The notes below the pieces were generated by a model. That model was not told where the DNA came from, searched no databases, and saw only the letters and a list, made by a program, of their open reading frames with translations. Below, in pieces: positions 25,631 through 34,288 of a stretch of DNA of 64,000 bases; the first letter of the stretch is position 1, and every line of letters begins with the position of its first letter. The stretch is from contig NZ_CP081120.1 in the NCBI RefSeq assembly GCF_025141935.1, forward strand, positions 3,217,501 through 3,281,500. Direction: 5' to 3'. The translations under genes were made by a program, and so were the position numbers. Origin of the DNA: Sulfitobacter sp. S190 (lineage in GTDB: Bacteria; Pseudomonadota; Alphaproteobacteria; Rhodobacterales; Rhodobacteraceae).

Positions 25631-26328
25631 CCAGACCGCTCATTTCGATCCTCGACGACGAACCCGAAATCCGCACCCTGCTGGCCGATGTGCTCGAAGA
25701 AGCAGGGTTCGATACCCAAAGCTTCGGGCGCGCCAGCGCCTTTGAGGCCGCCCTTGCCAAACGCACGCCAGACGTCTGCCTCGTGGATCTGTCGCTGCCC
25801 GATACCGACGGTTTGACGCTGGTGCACCGGCTCGCCCTCGAGCGCGGGGCCGTTGTGATCATCATTTCGGGCCGGGCACAGGTACAGGACCGCGTGACCG
25901 GGCTTGAACTGGGGGCTGACGACTACATCTCCAAACCCTTCGATCCCGCCGAAGTGGTCGCCCGCGTGCGCGCCCGCCTGCGCGGCGCACGACCCGCAGC
26001 ACACCCCGGCAACCGCGCAAACTTCAACGGGTGGACCGCGCATTTCGACCGCTACGTGCTGGAAGATGCCCAAGGAGCCGAAACACCGTTCAGCCACGCA
26101 GAAGGCGAAGTGCTGAGGCTCTTTCTCGAAGCCCCCCGCCGCCTGATCAGCCGCGCACAGATGCAGGAGACACTCGGCGGTGCCGCATCGGAAAGCTTTG
26201 ACCGGGCCATGGATGTCCGGATCAGCCGCTTGCGCACAAAATTGCGCGAAGACCCGAAGAACCCGCAACTGATCAAAACGATCTACGGCGCAGGCTACAT
26301 CTTTCTGGGGGATGTGGCGTGGGCATGA
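25627..26328 (+). CDS. OmpR-type response regulator
   Basis: The 233-residue protein has an N-terminal receiver (acidic pocket DDE at residues 10-12, phospho-acceptor Asp54 in VDLSLPDTDG, and the conserved Lys in SKPFDP). The C-terminal winged-helix DNA-binding domain ends with RISRLRTKLREDPKNPQLIKT and GAGYIF. The start overlaps the kinase stop as ATGA, which suggests translational coupling. It is the likely output partner of the hybrid kinase. Candidate targets are the neighbouring liv operon, which begins with a dyad in its promoter gap, or fdhF downstream. Confidence 0.93.
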   Translation: MTRPLISILDDEPEIRTLLADVLEEAGFDTQSFGRASAFEAALAKRTPDVCLVDLSLPDTDGLTLVHRLALERGAVVIIISGRAQVQDRVTGLELGADDYISKPFDPAEVVARVRARLRGARPAAHPGNRANFNGWTAHFDRYVLEDAQGAETPFSHAEGEVLRLFLEAPRRLISRAQMQETLGGAASESFDRAMDVRISRLRTKLREDPKNPQLIKTIYGAGYIFLGDVAWA

Positions 26329-26387
26329 TGCGACCCGCCCCAAGGTAAACCCTTGATACCGGACAGTGTTTGGCACACCATTGCGGT

Positions 26388-26615
26388 ATGCTCGACTGCC
26401 TGATGTACCGCACCAGCAGCGCCCAACGCGCTCTTTTCTACCGCGTCGAAATCGCGATGACCCTGTTCTCGGACGTGTCGGTCACGCGCGAATGGGGTGT
26501 GGCAGGCGGCAAACCCCGTCGGGTCCTGCACCACTTCAACAATTGGCGCGACGCCTCGCTTGCCGCTGATGCGGCCCGGCAAAGGGCGCAGAAACGCGGC
26601 TACGCCAGAAACTGA
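26388..26615 (+). CDS. Small WGR-domain protein
   Basis: The protein is about 75 residues and consists almost wholly of a WGR domain. The pattern is visible as FYRVEIAMTLFSDVSVTREWG, the region after it (GKPRRVLHHF) and the final KRGYA. The usual Arg of the WGR motif is Val here, since the sequence reads WGVAGG. WGR domains bind DNA or nucleic acid in larger proteins such as PARPs. The stand-alone bacterial versions have no assigned role. Two other in-frame ATGs (26370, 26403) are possible starts, and none has a clear ribosome binding site. It lies after the response regulator on the same strand. Confidence 0.6.
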   Translation: MLDCLMYRTSSAQRALFYRVEIAMTLFSDVSVTREWGVAGGKPRRVLHHFNNWRDASLAADAARQRAQKRGYARN

Positions 26616-26623
26616 CGGCACCT

Positions 26624-26644
26624 CTTCATCTTGCCCCAAAACTC
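26624..26644 (+). repeat. Dispersed 22-bp intergenic repeat, copy 4
   Basis: This begins CTTCATCTTGC and ends AAACTC, between the convergent WGR and formate dehydrogenase genes. It is one base shorter in the middle than the other copies and leads into a terminator hairpin. Confidence 0.6.
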
Positions 26645-26653
26645 TGGGGAGTT

Positions 26654-26672
26654 TGAGGGGCAAAGCCCCTCA
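26654..26672. terminator. Hairpin between the WGR gene and formate dehydrogenase
   Basis: TGAGGGGC pairs perfectly with GCCCCTCA around AAA. It separates two convergent genes and lies directly after repeat copy 4. The T-rich flank is short, so the strength as a terminator is uncertain. Confidence 0.6.
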
Positions 26673-26676
26673 TTCT

Positions 26677-29445
26677 CTACTCCGCCGCAATCTCCGCCCG
26701 CGCGGCCTCGACCCGTACGGCCGAAAACTTGAACTCTGGGATCTTCCCGTAGGGGTCCACGGCCGGGTTCGTCAGGATATTCGCCGCCGCCTCGACATAG
26801 GCAAAGGGCAGGAACACCATGTCGGGCGATACCGCCCTGTCCTCACGGGCCATGATCTCGATGGTGCCGCGTTTTGTCGTCAGGCGCACGTTCTCTCCCG
26901 GTGCCACACCCAGCTTGCGCAACGTGGACGGATGCAGCGAACAATTCGCCTCCGGCTCAACCGCATCCAGCACGGTCGCACGGCGCGTCATGGAACCGGT
27001 GTGCCAATGCTCCAACTGGCGCCCCGTGGTCAGGATCATCGGATAGTCGGCATCGGGCGTATCATCGGGGGCGATGATGCTTGCCGGTGTAAACCGCGCC
27101 CGTCCGTCGGCGCGGGGGAAACCGTCGGCAAAGACAATCCGCTGGCCGGGGTCCTCGGGCGACAACGACGGATAGGTCACCGCGTTCTGCATCTCCAACC
27201 TGTCCCACGTGATGTTGTCGAGCGATTTCATGTTCAGCTTCATCTCGGCAAAAACATCTGCCGGGCTGTCATAGGTCCAATCCAGCCCCAGCCGCTTGGC
27301 CAATTCGACCTCTATCCACCAATCCTCTTTCGCGTCACCAGGAGGTGGCACGGCCGGGCGGCCCATCTGGACCTGCCGGTTCGTATTCGTCACCGTTCCG
27401 GATTTCTCGGCAAAGGCGCTCGCGGGCAGGATCACGTCGGCGAAATTCGCGGTTTCGGTGATGAAAATATCCTGAACAACCAGATGATCGAGCTTGGCCA
27501 GCGCATCGCGGGCGTGGGCGACATCGGGGTCCGACATGGCGGGGTTCTCGCCAAGCACATACATGCCCTTGATGTTGCCCGCATGCACCTCGTCCAATAT
27601 CTCCGTGACAGTCAGACCGCGCTCGTTGCTGAAATCCTCCGACCCCCAGACCTCGGTGAACGCGGCGCGCACGCCGTCGTCCACAACCGGCTGGTAATCG
27701 GGCAGGAACATCGGGATGAGGCCCGCATCAGACGCCCCTTGCACGTTGTTCTGGCCGCGCAGCGGATGCAGTCCCGCCCCGGGACGCCCGACCTGCCCGG
27801 TCATCAACGCCAGCGAGATCAGGCAGCGCGCGTTATCGGTCCCGTGGATGTGCTGGCTCACCCCCATGCCCCAGAAAATCATTCCCGCATTGGCACCGGC
27901 AAAGGTACGCGCCACATCGCGCAGCGTGTCCGCATCGATCCCGCAAACCTGCGCCATCTTCTCGGGTGTGAAATCCGCCAGATGCGCCTTCTCGGCCTCC
28001 CAGTTCTCGGTATAGGCCTCGATATACTGTTTGTCGTAAAGGCCTTCCTCGACGATCACATGCATGATCGCATTGAGCATCGACACGTCCGTACCGGGGC
28101 GGAACTGGCACATCTGGTAGGCAAACCGCTTGAGCGCCTGCCCCCGCGGGTCCATCACGATCAGCTTGCCACCCCGTTTGGTGAATTGCTTGAAATAGGT
28201 CGCCGCAACGGGATGGTTCTCGATCGGATTGGCCCCAATGACGATCGCGACATCGGCGTTTTCAATCTCGTTGAACGTCGCCGTCACCGCGCCGGAGCCC
28301 ACATTTTCCATCAACGCAGCCACCGACGACGCATGACACAGGCGGGTACAGTGATCGACGTTGTTGTGGCCAAATCCCTGACGGATCAGCTTCTGGAACA
28401 GATAGGCTTCCTCGTTGGTGCATTTGGCCGATCCGAAGCCCGCAACCCCGCGCCCCCCGATCGCACGCAGCCCGTTGGCCGCGGCATCCAGCGCCTCGTC
28501 CCAGCTGGCCTCGCGAAAAACATCCTGCCAATTGCCCGGATCGACGTTCATGCCCTTTGCCGGCGCATCCTCGCGCCGGATCAAAGGCTTGGTCAGCCGG
28601 TGATTGTGATGGATATAGTCAAAGCCGAACCGCCCTTTGACGCACAGACGCCCTTCATTGGCGGGGCCATTGATGCCCTCAACGTATTTGACCTTGTCGT
28701 CCTTGATCTTCATGGAAATCTGGCACCCGACACCGCAGAAGGGGCAAATGCTCTCGACCTCGCGGTCAAAATCGGCACTGTCGCCGCGCTGCTGCGCGTC
28801 CACCACCGTGGAGGGCAGCAAAGCGCCAGTGGGGCAGGCCTGCACACATTCGCCACAGGCCACGCATGATGACGCGCCCATCGGATCGGCCATGTCGAAT
28901 GTCGGATAGCTGTCGGCGCCGCGGCCCGCCATGCCGATCACATCATTAACCTGTACCTCGCGGCACGCCCGCACGCACAGGCCGCACTGGATACACGCGT
29001 CCAGATTGACGCTCATGGCGACGTGGCTGTCATCGAGCAGCGGAATACGGCCCTCTTCCAGCTTCGGAAAACGACTTGCGTCAACGCCGTTCATCTCGGC
29101 CATGTCCCACATGTGGCTGGACCGGTCATGTGCGTCCGCACGCTCGGGATGATCCGCCATCAAAAGCTCGACCACCATCTTTCGGGCCGATGTAGCGCGC
29201 GCGCTGTCGGTTGTGACGACCATGCCGTCGCTCGGCTCGCGGATACACGAAGCCGCCAGCGTGCGCTCGCCCTCGATCTCGACCATACAGGCGCGGCAAT
29301 TGCCGTCGGGCCGGTACCCCGGGGCCGGTTTGTGGCACAGGTGCGGGATTTTCAGACCGCGGCCGTTGGCCACTTCCCAGATGGTCATGCCGGCATCGGC
29401 CGTGACCTCTTTGCCGTCCAACGTGAATGTCACCTGTTGTGCCAT
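26677..29445 (-). CDS. fdhF: Molybdenum formate dehydrogenase alpha subunit, FdhF/FdsA-like
   Basis: The 922-residue protein oxidises formate at a bis-molybdopterin-guanine-dinucleotide cofactor. The N-terminal [2Fe-2S] ferredoxin domain has Cys37, Cys50, Cys53 and Cys67. The two [4Fe-4S] ferredoxin motifs are at Cys151-161 and Cys194-204. The catalytic-domain [4Fe-4S] cluster has Cys234, 237, 241 and 268. The molybdenum ligand is the cysteine of RLCHAS (Cys370) followed by His371. There is no cysteine between residues 68 and 150, so the His-Cys3 [4Fe-4S] site found in FdsA-type enzymes is absent. The start ATG has GGAGG upstream. It stands alone with no diaphorase subunits nearby. Confidence 0.93.
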   Translation of the reverse strand: MAQQVTFTLDGKEVTADAGMTIWEVANGRGLKIPHLCHKPAPGYRPDGNCRACMVEIEGERTLAASCIREPSDGMVVTTDSARATSARKMVVELLMADHPERADAHDRSSHMWDMAEMNGVDASRFPKLEEGRIPLLDDSHVAMSVNLDACIQCGLCVRACREVQVNDVIGMAGRGADSYPTFDMADPMGASSCVACGECVQACPTGALLPSTVVDAQQRGDSADFDREVESICPFCGVGCQISMKIKDDKVKYVEGINGPANEGRLCVKGRFGFDYIHHNHRLTKPLIRREDAPAKGMNVDPGNWQDVFREASWDEALDAAANGLRAIGGRGVAGFGSAKCTNEEAYLFQKLIRQGFGHNNVDHCTRLCHASSVAALMENVGSGAVTATFNEIENADVAIVIGANPIENHPVAATYFKQFTKRGGKLIVMDPRGQALKRFAYQMCQFRPGTDVSMLNAIMHVIVEEGLYDKQYIEAYTENWEAEKAHLADFTPEKMAQVCGIDADTLRDVARTFAGANAGMIFWGMGVSQHIHGTDNARCLISLALMTGQVGRPGAGLHPLRGQNNVQGASDAGLIPMFLPDYQPVVDDGVRAAFTEVWGSEDFSNERGLTVTEILDEVHAGNIKGMYVLGENPAMSDPDVAHARDALAKLDHLVVQDIFITETANFADVILPASAFAEKSGTVTNTNRQVQMGRPAVPPPGDAKEDWWIEVELAKRLGLDWTYDSPADVFAEMKLNMKSLDNITWDRLEMQNAVTYPSLSPEDPGQRIVFADGFPRADGRARFTPASIIAPDDTPDADYPMILTTGRQLEHWHTGSMTRRATVLDAVEPEANCSLHPSTLRKLGVAPGENVRLTTKRGTIEIMAREDRAVSPDMVFLPFAYVEAAANILTNPAVDPYGKIPEFKFSAVRVEAARAEIAAE

Positions 29446-29631
29446 GGGGCCCTCCGCCACTGTCTCCCCGCGTTCTTAGCCCTCCGTTCATCGCTCGGAA
29501 GGGCGTATTCCGACACGAAGGCCAACATTTCCGCCACTGCGGCCCCTGCGGGTTTCCGATCTGCGCCATCGGGGCTTTTCGTGGCTGGTCCGCTCGCCTA
29601 TCACTTGGGCCAAAGCACCGCAGGAGCATGC

Positions 29632-30285
29632 ATGACCACCATCACCCTTGTTCGCCACGGACAGGCCAATTCCGGCGCCAAAGACGAGCAAAGCTACGAC
29701 CGGCTGAGCGATCTTGGTCACCAGCAGGCCCGCTGGCTCGGCGACCACTTCCGCGCGCAGTCCACGCATCATACACGGCTCTACACCGGCACCTTGCGCC
29801 GCCATGTCGAAACGGCAAACGGGATCGACTGCGGCCTGACCCCGCACCGTGATGCGCGGCTGAACGAACTGGAGTATTTTACGCTCTCCACACTGCTTGA
29901 ACAGCAACACAATATCCCCTTTCCCAGCGAACAGGGCGCTTTCGTGACCCACCTGCCGCAGGTTTTCAGCTACTGGCGGGATGGCCGGATCGAAGGCGCT
30001 CCCGAATCCTATTCCGATTTCCAGACACGGATCGAAGATGCCATTGCCGAGATTTCGGCGGGAGACGGGCCTGCGCTGGTGGTGACATCCGGCGGGCTGA
30101 TCGCGCATGTCATGGGCCAGACCCTCGCGCTGGATGTACCGGCCCGCGCGCGCATCGCGATGGCCATTACGCACACGTCGCTGCACCATTTCTTCCCGAT
30201 CGGCGGCCACCTGTCGCCCGTCGGTTTCAACGCGACGCCACATCTGGACCACCCCGACCGGGCAGCCAGCAAAACACACATCTGA
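29632..30285 (+). CDS. Histidine phosphatase family protein
   Basis: The 217-residue protein has the phosphoglycerate mutase-like RHG motif at the N-terminus (ITLVRHGQANSG), where the His is the phospho-acceptor. The second catalytic His lies late in the protein in the VTSGGLIAHVMG region. These proteins include 2,3-bisphosphoglycerate phosphatases and cobalamin or signalling phosphatases, and the substrate is not clear from sequence. The start ATG has AGGAG just upstream. It is divergent from formate dehydrogenase and precedes a GST gene on the same strand by about ten bases, so the two are probably one transcript. Confidence 0.88.
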   Translation: MTTITLVRHGQANSGAKDEQSYDRLSDLGHQQARWLGDHFRAQSTHHTRLYTGTLRRHVETANGIDCGLTPHRDARLNELEYFTLSTLLEQQHNIPFPSEQGAFVTHLPQVFSYWRDGRIEGAPESYSDFQTRIEDAIAEISAGDGPALVVTSGGLIAHVMGQTLALDVPARARIAMAITHTSLHHFFPIGGHLSPVGFNATPHLDHPDRAASKTHI

Positions 30286-30296
30286 TCGGAGCAACC

Positions 30297-30914
30297 ATGC
30301 AGCTTTATTACGCCAAGGGCACCATCGCCATCGCCGCCGCCATCGCCTTGCAAGAGGCGGGGCTGGACCACACGACCGCGCGTCTCGATTTCGGCAATGC
30401 AGACCAGACCGGCGCGGATTACCTGCGTACGAACCCCAAGGGGCGCGTACCCGCACTGGTGCTCAATGACGGGACGGTCCTGACAGAATGCGGCGCGATC
30501 CTCGAATTTATCGCCAGCCAGTCCCCGCGGGCCGATCTCGTTCCCGATGATGCAATTGCCGCGGCGCACATGCGCATGGTGATGTACTACCTTGCGTCCA
30601 CGATGCACGTCGCCCACGCCCACAAGATGCGCGGCAGCCGCTGGGCCGATGCGCAAAGCAGCTTTGACGACATGAAGAACAAGGTCCCCGAAACGATGCG
30701 GGCCTGCGCCCGCTACGTCGAGAATGAATGCCTGCGCGGCGACTATGTGCTGGGCGACAGGTTCAGCATCGCGGATTGCTACCTGTTCATAGCCTGCGGA
30801 TGGTTGCCCGGTGACGGTGTCGATCTGGCCGAGTTCCCCAAGATCACGGCCTATCTCGACCGTATCAATGCCCGCGACAGCGTTAAGGCCGTGCGCGCCG
30901 CGGATATGCTTTGA
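30297..30914 (+). CDS. Glutathione S-transferase family protein
   Basis: The 205-residue protein has a thioredoxin-like N-domain starting MQLYYAKGTIAIAAAIAL. The glutathione-site Ser/Glu region is in NPKGRVPALVLNDGTVLTE and GAILEFIAS, and the C-domain is helical. It resembles the GstA/YfcG-type group, whose function ranges from conjugation to peroxide or disulfide reduction. It follows the histidine phosphatase after about ten bases. GGAGC near the ATG is a modest ribosome binding site. The substrate is not known. Confidence 0.88.
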   Translation: MQLYYAKGTIAIAAAIALQEAGLDHTTARLDFGNADQTGADYLRTNPKGRVPALVLNDGTVLTECGAILEFIASQSPRADLVPDDAIAAAHMRMVMYYLASTMHVAHAHKMRGSRWADAQSSFDDMKNKVPETMRACARYVENECLRGDYVLGDRFSIADCYLFIACGWLPGDGVDLAEFPKITAYLDRINARDSVKAVRAADML

Positions 30915-30957
30915 GGGATGGTGCGGGCCGCGACCCCAGCGTCGCAATGCCAGCGCT

Positions 30958-30988
30958 AAAAATGTAGCGTCGCCCCGTCAGGGGCGAC
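30958..30988 (-). terminator. Intrinsic terminator of the sigma-E-linked operon
   Basis: GTCGCCCC pairs with GGGGCGAC around GTCA. On the minus strand the stem is followed, after a few bases, by a T-rich stretch (AAAAA on the plus strand at 30958-30962). It lies just downstream of the SDR stop codon. Confidence 0.65.
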
Positions 30989-30997
30989 ACCGCAGGA

Positions 30998-31729
30998 TCA
31001 CGAAAAAATCCGGAAATAGATCGAATCCGGCAGGAATTGTGACAAGCGGAACACCAAAGAGAACATCCACGGAAAGCTCTTTTTGAACTTGTCGTCGTTC
31101 ATGTGCTCGAACACCTCACGCGCGGCATCTTCGGGCGTCATCAGGAACGGCATCTTGAAATCGTTCTTGTCGGTCAGCTGGGTCTTGATGAAACCGGGGT
31201 TGATGACCTGCACCTTGACCCCTGTCTTGCGCAGATCGGCATACATACATTCCGCGAGCGACATGGTTGCCGCCTTGGACGCCGTGTAGCCGATGCTGCC
31301 CGGCAACCCGCGAAATCCGGTCAGGCTCGATGTGATGACGATGTGGCCGGCGTCCTTGTCGACCATATTCGGCACAACCTGCCCCATCACCCGCATCAGG
31401 CCGGTGAAGTTGATATCCGCCATCGCGTTGGCCTTGTCGGCATCCCATTCCTTGGCGCCAAACGGCCAGTACACGCCTGCGAGAAACACGACCCCGTCGA
31501 TCTCGCCCACCTTGGCGGCGGCCTCCTTGACGCTGTCGTTGTCGGACACATCCATCGTCACGACATCGGCTTTGCCCGGCAGGCTGTCCGCGACATCGCG
31601 CAGCTTGTCTTCAGAGCGCGACGACAGAACCACATCTGCCCCTGCCCGGCTGATTGACGCGGCAAGTGCTGCACCCAGACCATCGCTTGCGCCAACCAAC
31701 CAGTACCGTTTTCCTTGCCATGTGCTCAT
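30998..31729 (-). CDS. Short-chain dehydrogenase/reductase
   Basis: The 243-residue SDR enzyme has the NAD(P)-binding motif GASDGLG (residues 13-19), the NNAG-equivalent region replaced by VFLAGVY, the catalytic Ser134 region and the YxxxK motif Tyr148-Lys152 (GYTASKAA). It is the last gene of a five-gene leftward operon starting with a flavin amine oxidase divergent from rpoE. In Rhodobacter the equivalent operon is a sigma-E target in the singlet-oxygen response (from memory). The physiological substrate is unknown and is probably a lipid or other hydrophobic compound. Confidence 0.9.
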   Translation of the reverse strand: MSTWQGKRYWLVGASDGLGAALAASISRAGADVVLSSRSEDKLRDVADSLPGKADVVTMDVSDNDSVKEAAAKVGEIDGVVFLAGVYWPFGAKEWDADKANAMADINFTGLMRVMGQVVPNMVDKDAGHIVITSSLTGFRGLPGSIGYTASKAATMSLAECMYADLRKTGVKVQVINPGFIKTQLTDKNDFKMPFLMTPEDAAREVFEHMNDDKFKKSFPWMFSLVFRLSQFLPDSIYFRIFS

Positions 31730-32292
31730 GCGGTGTCCGCCTTTCTGATCGTGGCAACCAACTCTGCCACCTTGAACCCGAACTTGCGAAACTGGCTTCG
31801 GTTAACCACTGTCCCGTTGGGGGCCAGATACATGCAGTCAAAGGCGTTCAGCGTGAAACCGCCCGCATCCTGCGGCAGCGTGATCGGATACCGGAACAAC
31901 ACCGCGGACCCCGATACATTGCCCTTCCCCTCGCCCGGCACATCGTCGGCCAGCGCCTTGAAGCTGCCGTCGTCGTTCAATTCGATCGTCCAGGCGCGGT
32001 TCTGCGTGGATCCATCGTCGTAACGGAACTCTTCGGCAATATGGCCGGTATTGCCGTCCCAACTGACGTTGAAATCGGCGACAAACGTGCTGGTCATCCG
32101 GCCCAGCGGGCCAAAGATGACACCTTCGCACACCATCGGGCCAAGCAGGTGCTGGCGCATATCGAAATGCGGATGCGCATCGACATAGTCCTCCGCGCTC
32201 TGGCCCCGAAAATCGGCAAACCGCGCACGGACAAAGACCGTGATGATGACCAGCGCCATCCCCAGACAGAAATAGAAGAAAGCATCGCTCAT
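31726..32292 (-). CDS. DUF3833 family protein
   Basis: The 188-residue protein begins with one transmembrane or signal-anchor helix (AFFYFCLGMALVIITVFV). The rest is a DUF3833-like domain (HLLGPMVCEGVIFGPLGRM and DGSTQNRAWTIELNDDGSF). Its role is not known. Its stop overlaps the SDR start as ATGA, and its own ATG overlaps the MFS stop codon, so translation is coupled. By position it belongs to the sigma-E-linked operon with DUF1365 and the flavoprotein, suggesting a function in membrane lipid change. The start is after a 22-codon open extension that is not family-like. Confidence 0.8.
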   Translation of the reverse strand: MSDAFFYFCLGMALVIITVFVRARFADFRGQSAEDYVDAHPHFDMRQHLLGPMVCEGVIFGPLGRMTSTFVADFNVSWDGNTGHIAEEFRYDDGSTQNRAWTIELNDDGSFKALADDVPGEGKGNVSGSAVLFRYPITLPQDAGGFTLNAFDCMYLAPNGTVVNRSQFRKFGFKVAELVATIRKADTA

Positions 32293-33530
32293 CAGATGTC
32301 GTCCTCTTGCAACTCGGTGCGCCACAACAAAAATATCGCAACGCATTTCAAAACACATGGGACGGCCGCGTAAAGCAGCCGTAACAAATCAAGCGCGGAT
32401 TCGGGATTGTCTCCCGACCCGCTTTCGAAACCGGCCCCCTGCAACATAGGCAGCAACGTCGCAGCGGCGAGGGCCAGCGTAAACTTGGACACGAACGACC
32501 ACAGCCCGAACCCTTCGGCCGCGGACGGCGAAATCCGCGCCATACGTGTCGCGAACAGCGCAGGCAGCAGCGTCAGATCCGCCCCCATCGCAGCACCCGA
32601 CGCAATGCAGACAACCGCGAAAATCCACACGTCACCGGGGCCCAGAAAGAGCGCGCCGCCAAAGGCCAGGATGGCAAGCACCATTCCTGCCAGAAGAACA
32701 CGCTTCGTCCCAAATCGTTCCGCCGCGGCGCCCCAAATCGGCGCAGCACCCGCCGCGCTAAGGAAAAACAGCAGCAAAAGCGGTCCTTCCCAGCCAACCG
32801 CATCCAGCGCACTTTCCACGTAATACAGAAACAGGGTCGAGCTCACCGCGACGGGCGCCGCGTTCAAAAGCGCGATAATCAGCAACCGTCGCGCCAAAGT
32901 GTCGCGCAGCACGGTCGCAAAGCCGGTGCTTTGCGGCAGGTCCGTGCTCATCCATTCGGGGCGCATCGCCCACGCCGCCGCCAGCGCCAGCACCGCAAAC
33001 CCGACGGCAAAGCCGGTGAACGGCACCCCCGTCACGGCACCGAGCGCAACCGGCACCACGGACGCCACGCAGACCCCCAGCAAAGCGCCCGTTTCGCGCC
33101 ACCGCGCCAGCCGCAAGTGTCCCTTGCCCACCATGCGATCGGCCTTGGCCACCCCTTGCGCGTAAAAACAGATGGTGAGAAAGCTGAACGCCGAGAACAC
33201 CAGCGTCAGCATCAATCCGAACCAGACCAGCGGAGCGACAGGTGGTGTGACGGCAAAAAGGCCGAGCATGGCCGACGCGATCACAGCGCATCCGATGGCC
33301 ACCGCCGCGCCCCGCCTGTCGCGCAGCCGCTCCGACAGGCGCCCCAGCAGCGGATCCTGCACCACATCAAGCAAACGCAGCCCGCCCAGCACAGCGCCCA
33401 GCGCGGCCAGCGACACGCCGAATTCGTCAACGTAGAATTTCGGCGCATGGATATAGATGGGCAGCCCGGCGCAGGCCAGCAACGCGGCAAACAGCGCATA
33501 GGACGGCAGACGCTCGGCGCGCCCTGTCAT
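32292..33530 (-). CDS. MFS transporter, GPH (glycoside-pentoside-hexuronide:cation symporter)-like
   Basis: The 412-residue protein has about 12 hydrophobic helices. The conserved loop DVVQDPLLGRLSERLRDR resembles the MFS motif of the GPH family. It is likely an inner-membrane exporter or importer of a small hydrophobic or sugar-like compound. Gene overlap with DUF1365 (ATGA) and DUF3833 (shared base) shows it is part of the five-gene operon. The ATG beginning MTGRAERLPSY was chosen because it overlaps the upstream stop codon, and the longer frame extends into the DUF1365 gene. The substrate is not known. Confidence 0.82.
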   Translation of the reverse strand: MTGRAERLPSYALFAALLACAGLPIYIHAPKFYVDEFGVSLAALGAVLGGLRLLDVVQDPLLGRLSERLRDRRGAAVAIGCAVIASAMLGLFAVTPPVAPLVWFGLMLTLVFSAFSFLTICFYAQGVAKADRMVGKGHLRLARWRETGALLGVCVASVVPVALGAVTGVPFTGFAVGFAVLALAAAWAMRPEWMSTDLPQSTGFATVLRDTLARRLLIIALLNAAPVAVSSTLFLYYVESALDAVGWEGPLLLLFFLSAAGAAPIWGAAAERFGTKRVLLAGMVLAILAFGGALFLGPGDVWIFAVVCIASGAAMGADLTLLPALFATRMARISPSAAEGFGLWSFVSKFTLALAAATLLPMLQGAGFESGSGDNPESALDLLRLLYAAVPCVLKCVAIFLLWRTELQEDDI

Positions 33531-34288
33531 CCCTTGGTGACCTCTTGATCGGGTGGCGTGGGCTGGCTGCGAAACGTCGCCCCCTTGATCCACAACTTCA
33601 CCGCCTGCCAATGGATCAGCGCCAGCACACGCCGTGCCCCCAGAGGCCTGCGCAGCAGGCTGCGCAGGATGCTGCGATTGCTCAGCGGCTGCCGCTTGCC
33701 CGTCAGCGTCGCAATCAACCCGCCTTTTTCACGCCCGTAATCGATCCAGATCCCGATCCTGCTGTCTGTGATGTCGAAGCGGAAGGTATACGTGCCCTCC
33801 ACCGGCTGGAACGGCGACACATGCAAGATCTTTCTCGCCTTCAACTGGTCACTGGGCAAAATCGCGCGCCCGTCGGAATGGTGGCACAGATAACTGTGGC
33901 GATCGCCAAAGGTGTTCGTCACCTCGGCGATGACCGCCAGCAGCCTTTCGTCCCACGCGCGGCACAGCCAAAAGCTGACGGGATTGAATACATGGCCGAA
34001 CACACGCGGCTGGGTCAGCAGATCAATGCGCTCCACATCGGTGACCTGATGCTGTTGCAACACGTCGCGCACCCATGCCGGGCCGCGCCCCTCACCGGGG
34101 GGGCCACCGTGGTCGCGGTCCAGCACCGAGGTCACACCGCGGCCATTGCGCCGGAACAGACGGGGCACCCGAAGCTCCGCTTCCGCGTCCAGCAACAGGT
34201 AATCCACCGAGTAGCGGAACGCGTTCTCGACTGCACCCTTGCGGCCGTGGAACGTCTGGCCGACGATATGATCGACGGTGGCCGTCAT
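33527..34288 (-). CDS. DUF1365 family protein
   Basis: The 253-residue protein belongs to DUF1365, recognisable from VDYLLLDAEAE near the start, RVFGHVFNPVSFWLC in the middle, VTNTFGDRHSYLC and the C-terminal KLWIKGATF. DUF1365 genes are very often beside cyclopropane-fatty-acid synthase or flavin amine oxidases. The proteins are thought to act in fatty-acid modification, but no reaction is proven to my knowledge. Its start overlaps the flavoprotein stop by four bases. It lies in the sigma-E-linked operon. Confidence 0.88.
   Translation of the reverse strand: MTATVDHIVGQTFHGRKGAVENAFRYSVDYLLLDAEAELRVPRLFRRNGRGVTSVLDRDHGGPPGEGRGPAWVRDVLQQHQVTDVERIDLLTQPRVFGHVFNPVSFWLCRAWDERLLAVIAEVTNTFGDRHSYLCHHSDGRAILPSDQLKARKILHVSPFQPVEGTYTFRFDITDSRIGIWIDYGREKGGLIATLTGKRQPLSNRSILRSLLRRPLGARRVLALIHWQAVKLWIKGATFRSQPTPPDQEVTKG

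Noticed and set aside
26497..28869. 790-codon plus-strand frame opposite formate dehydrogenase
   Set aside because: The reverse strand carries a complete FdhF with all cluster motifs. The frame is a mirror of codon bias.
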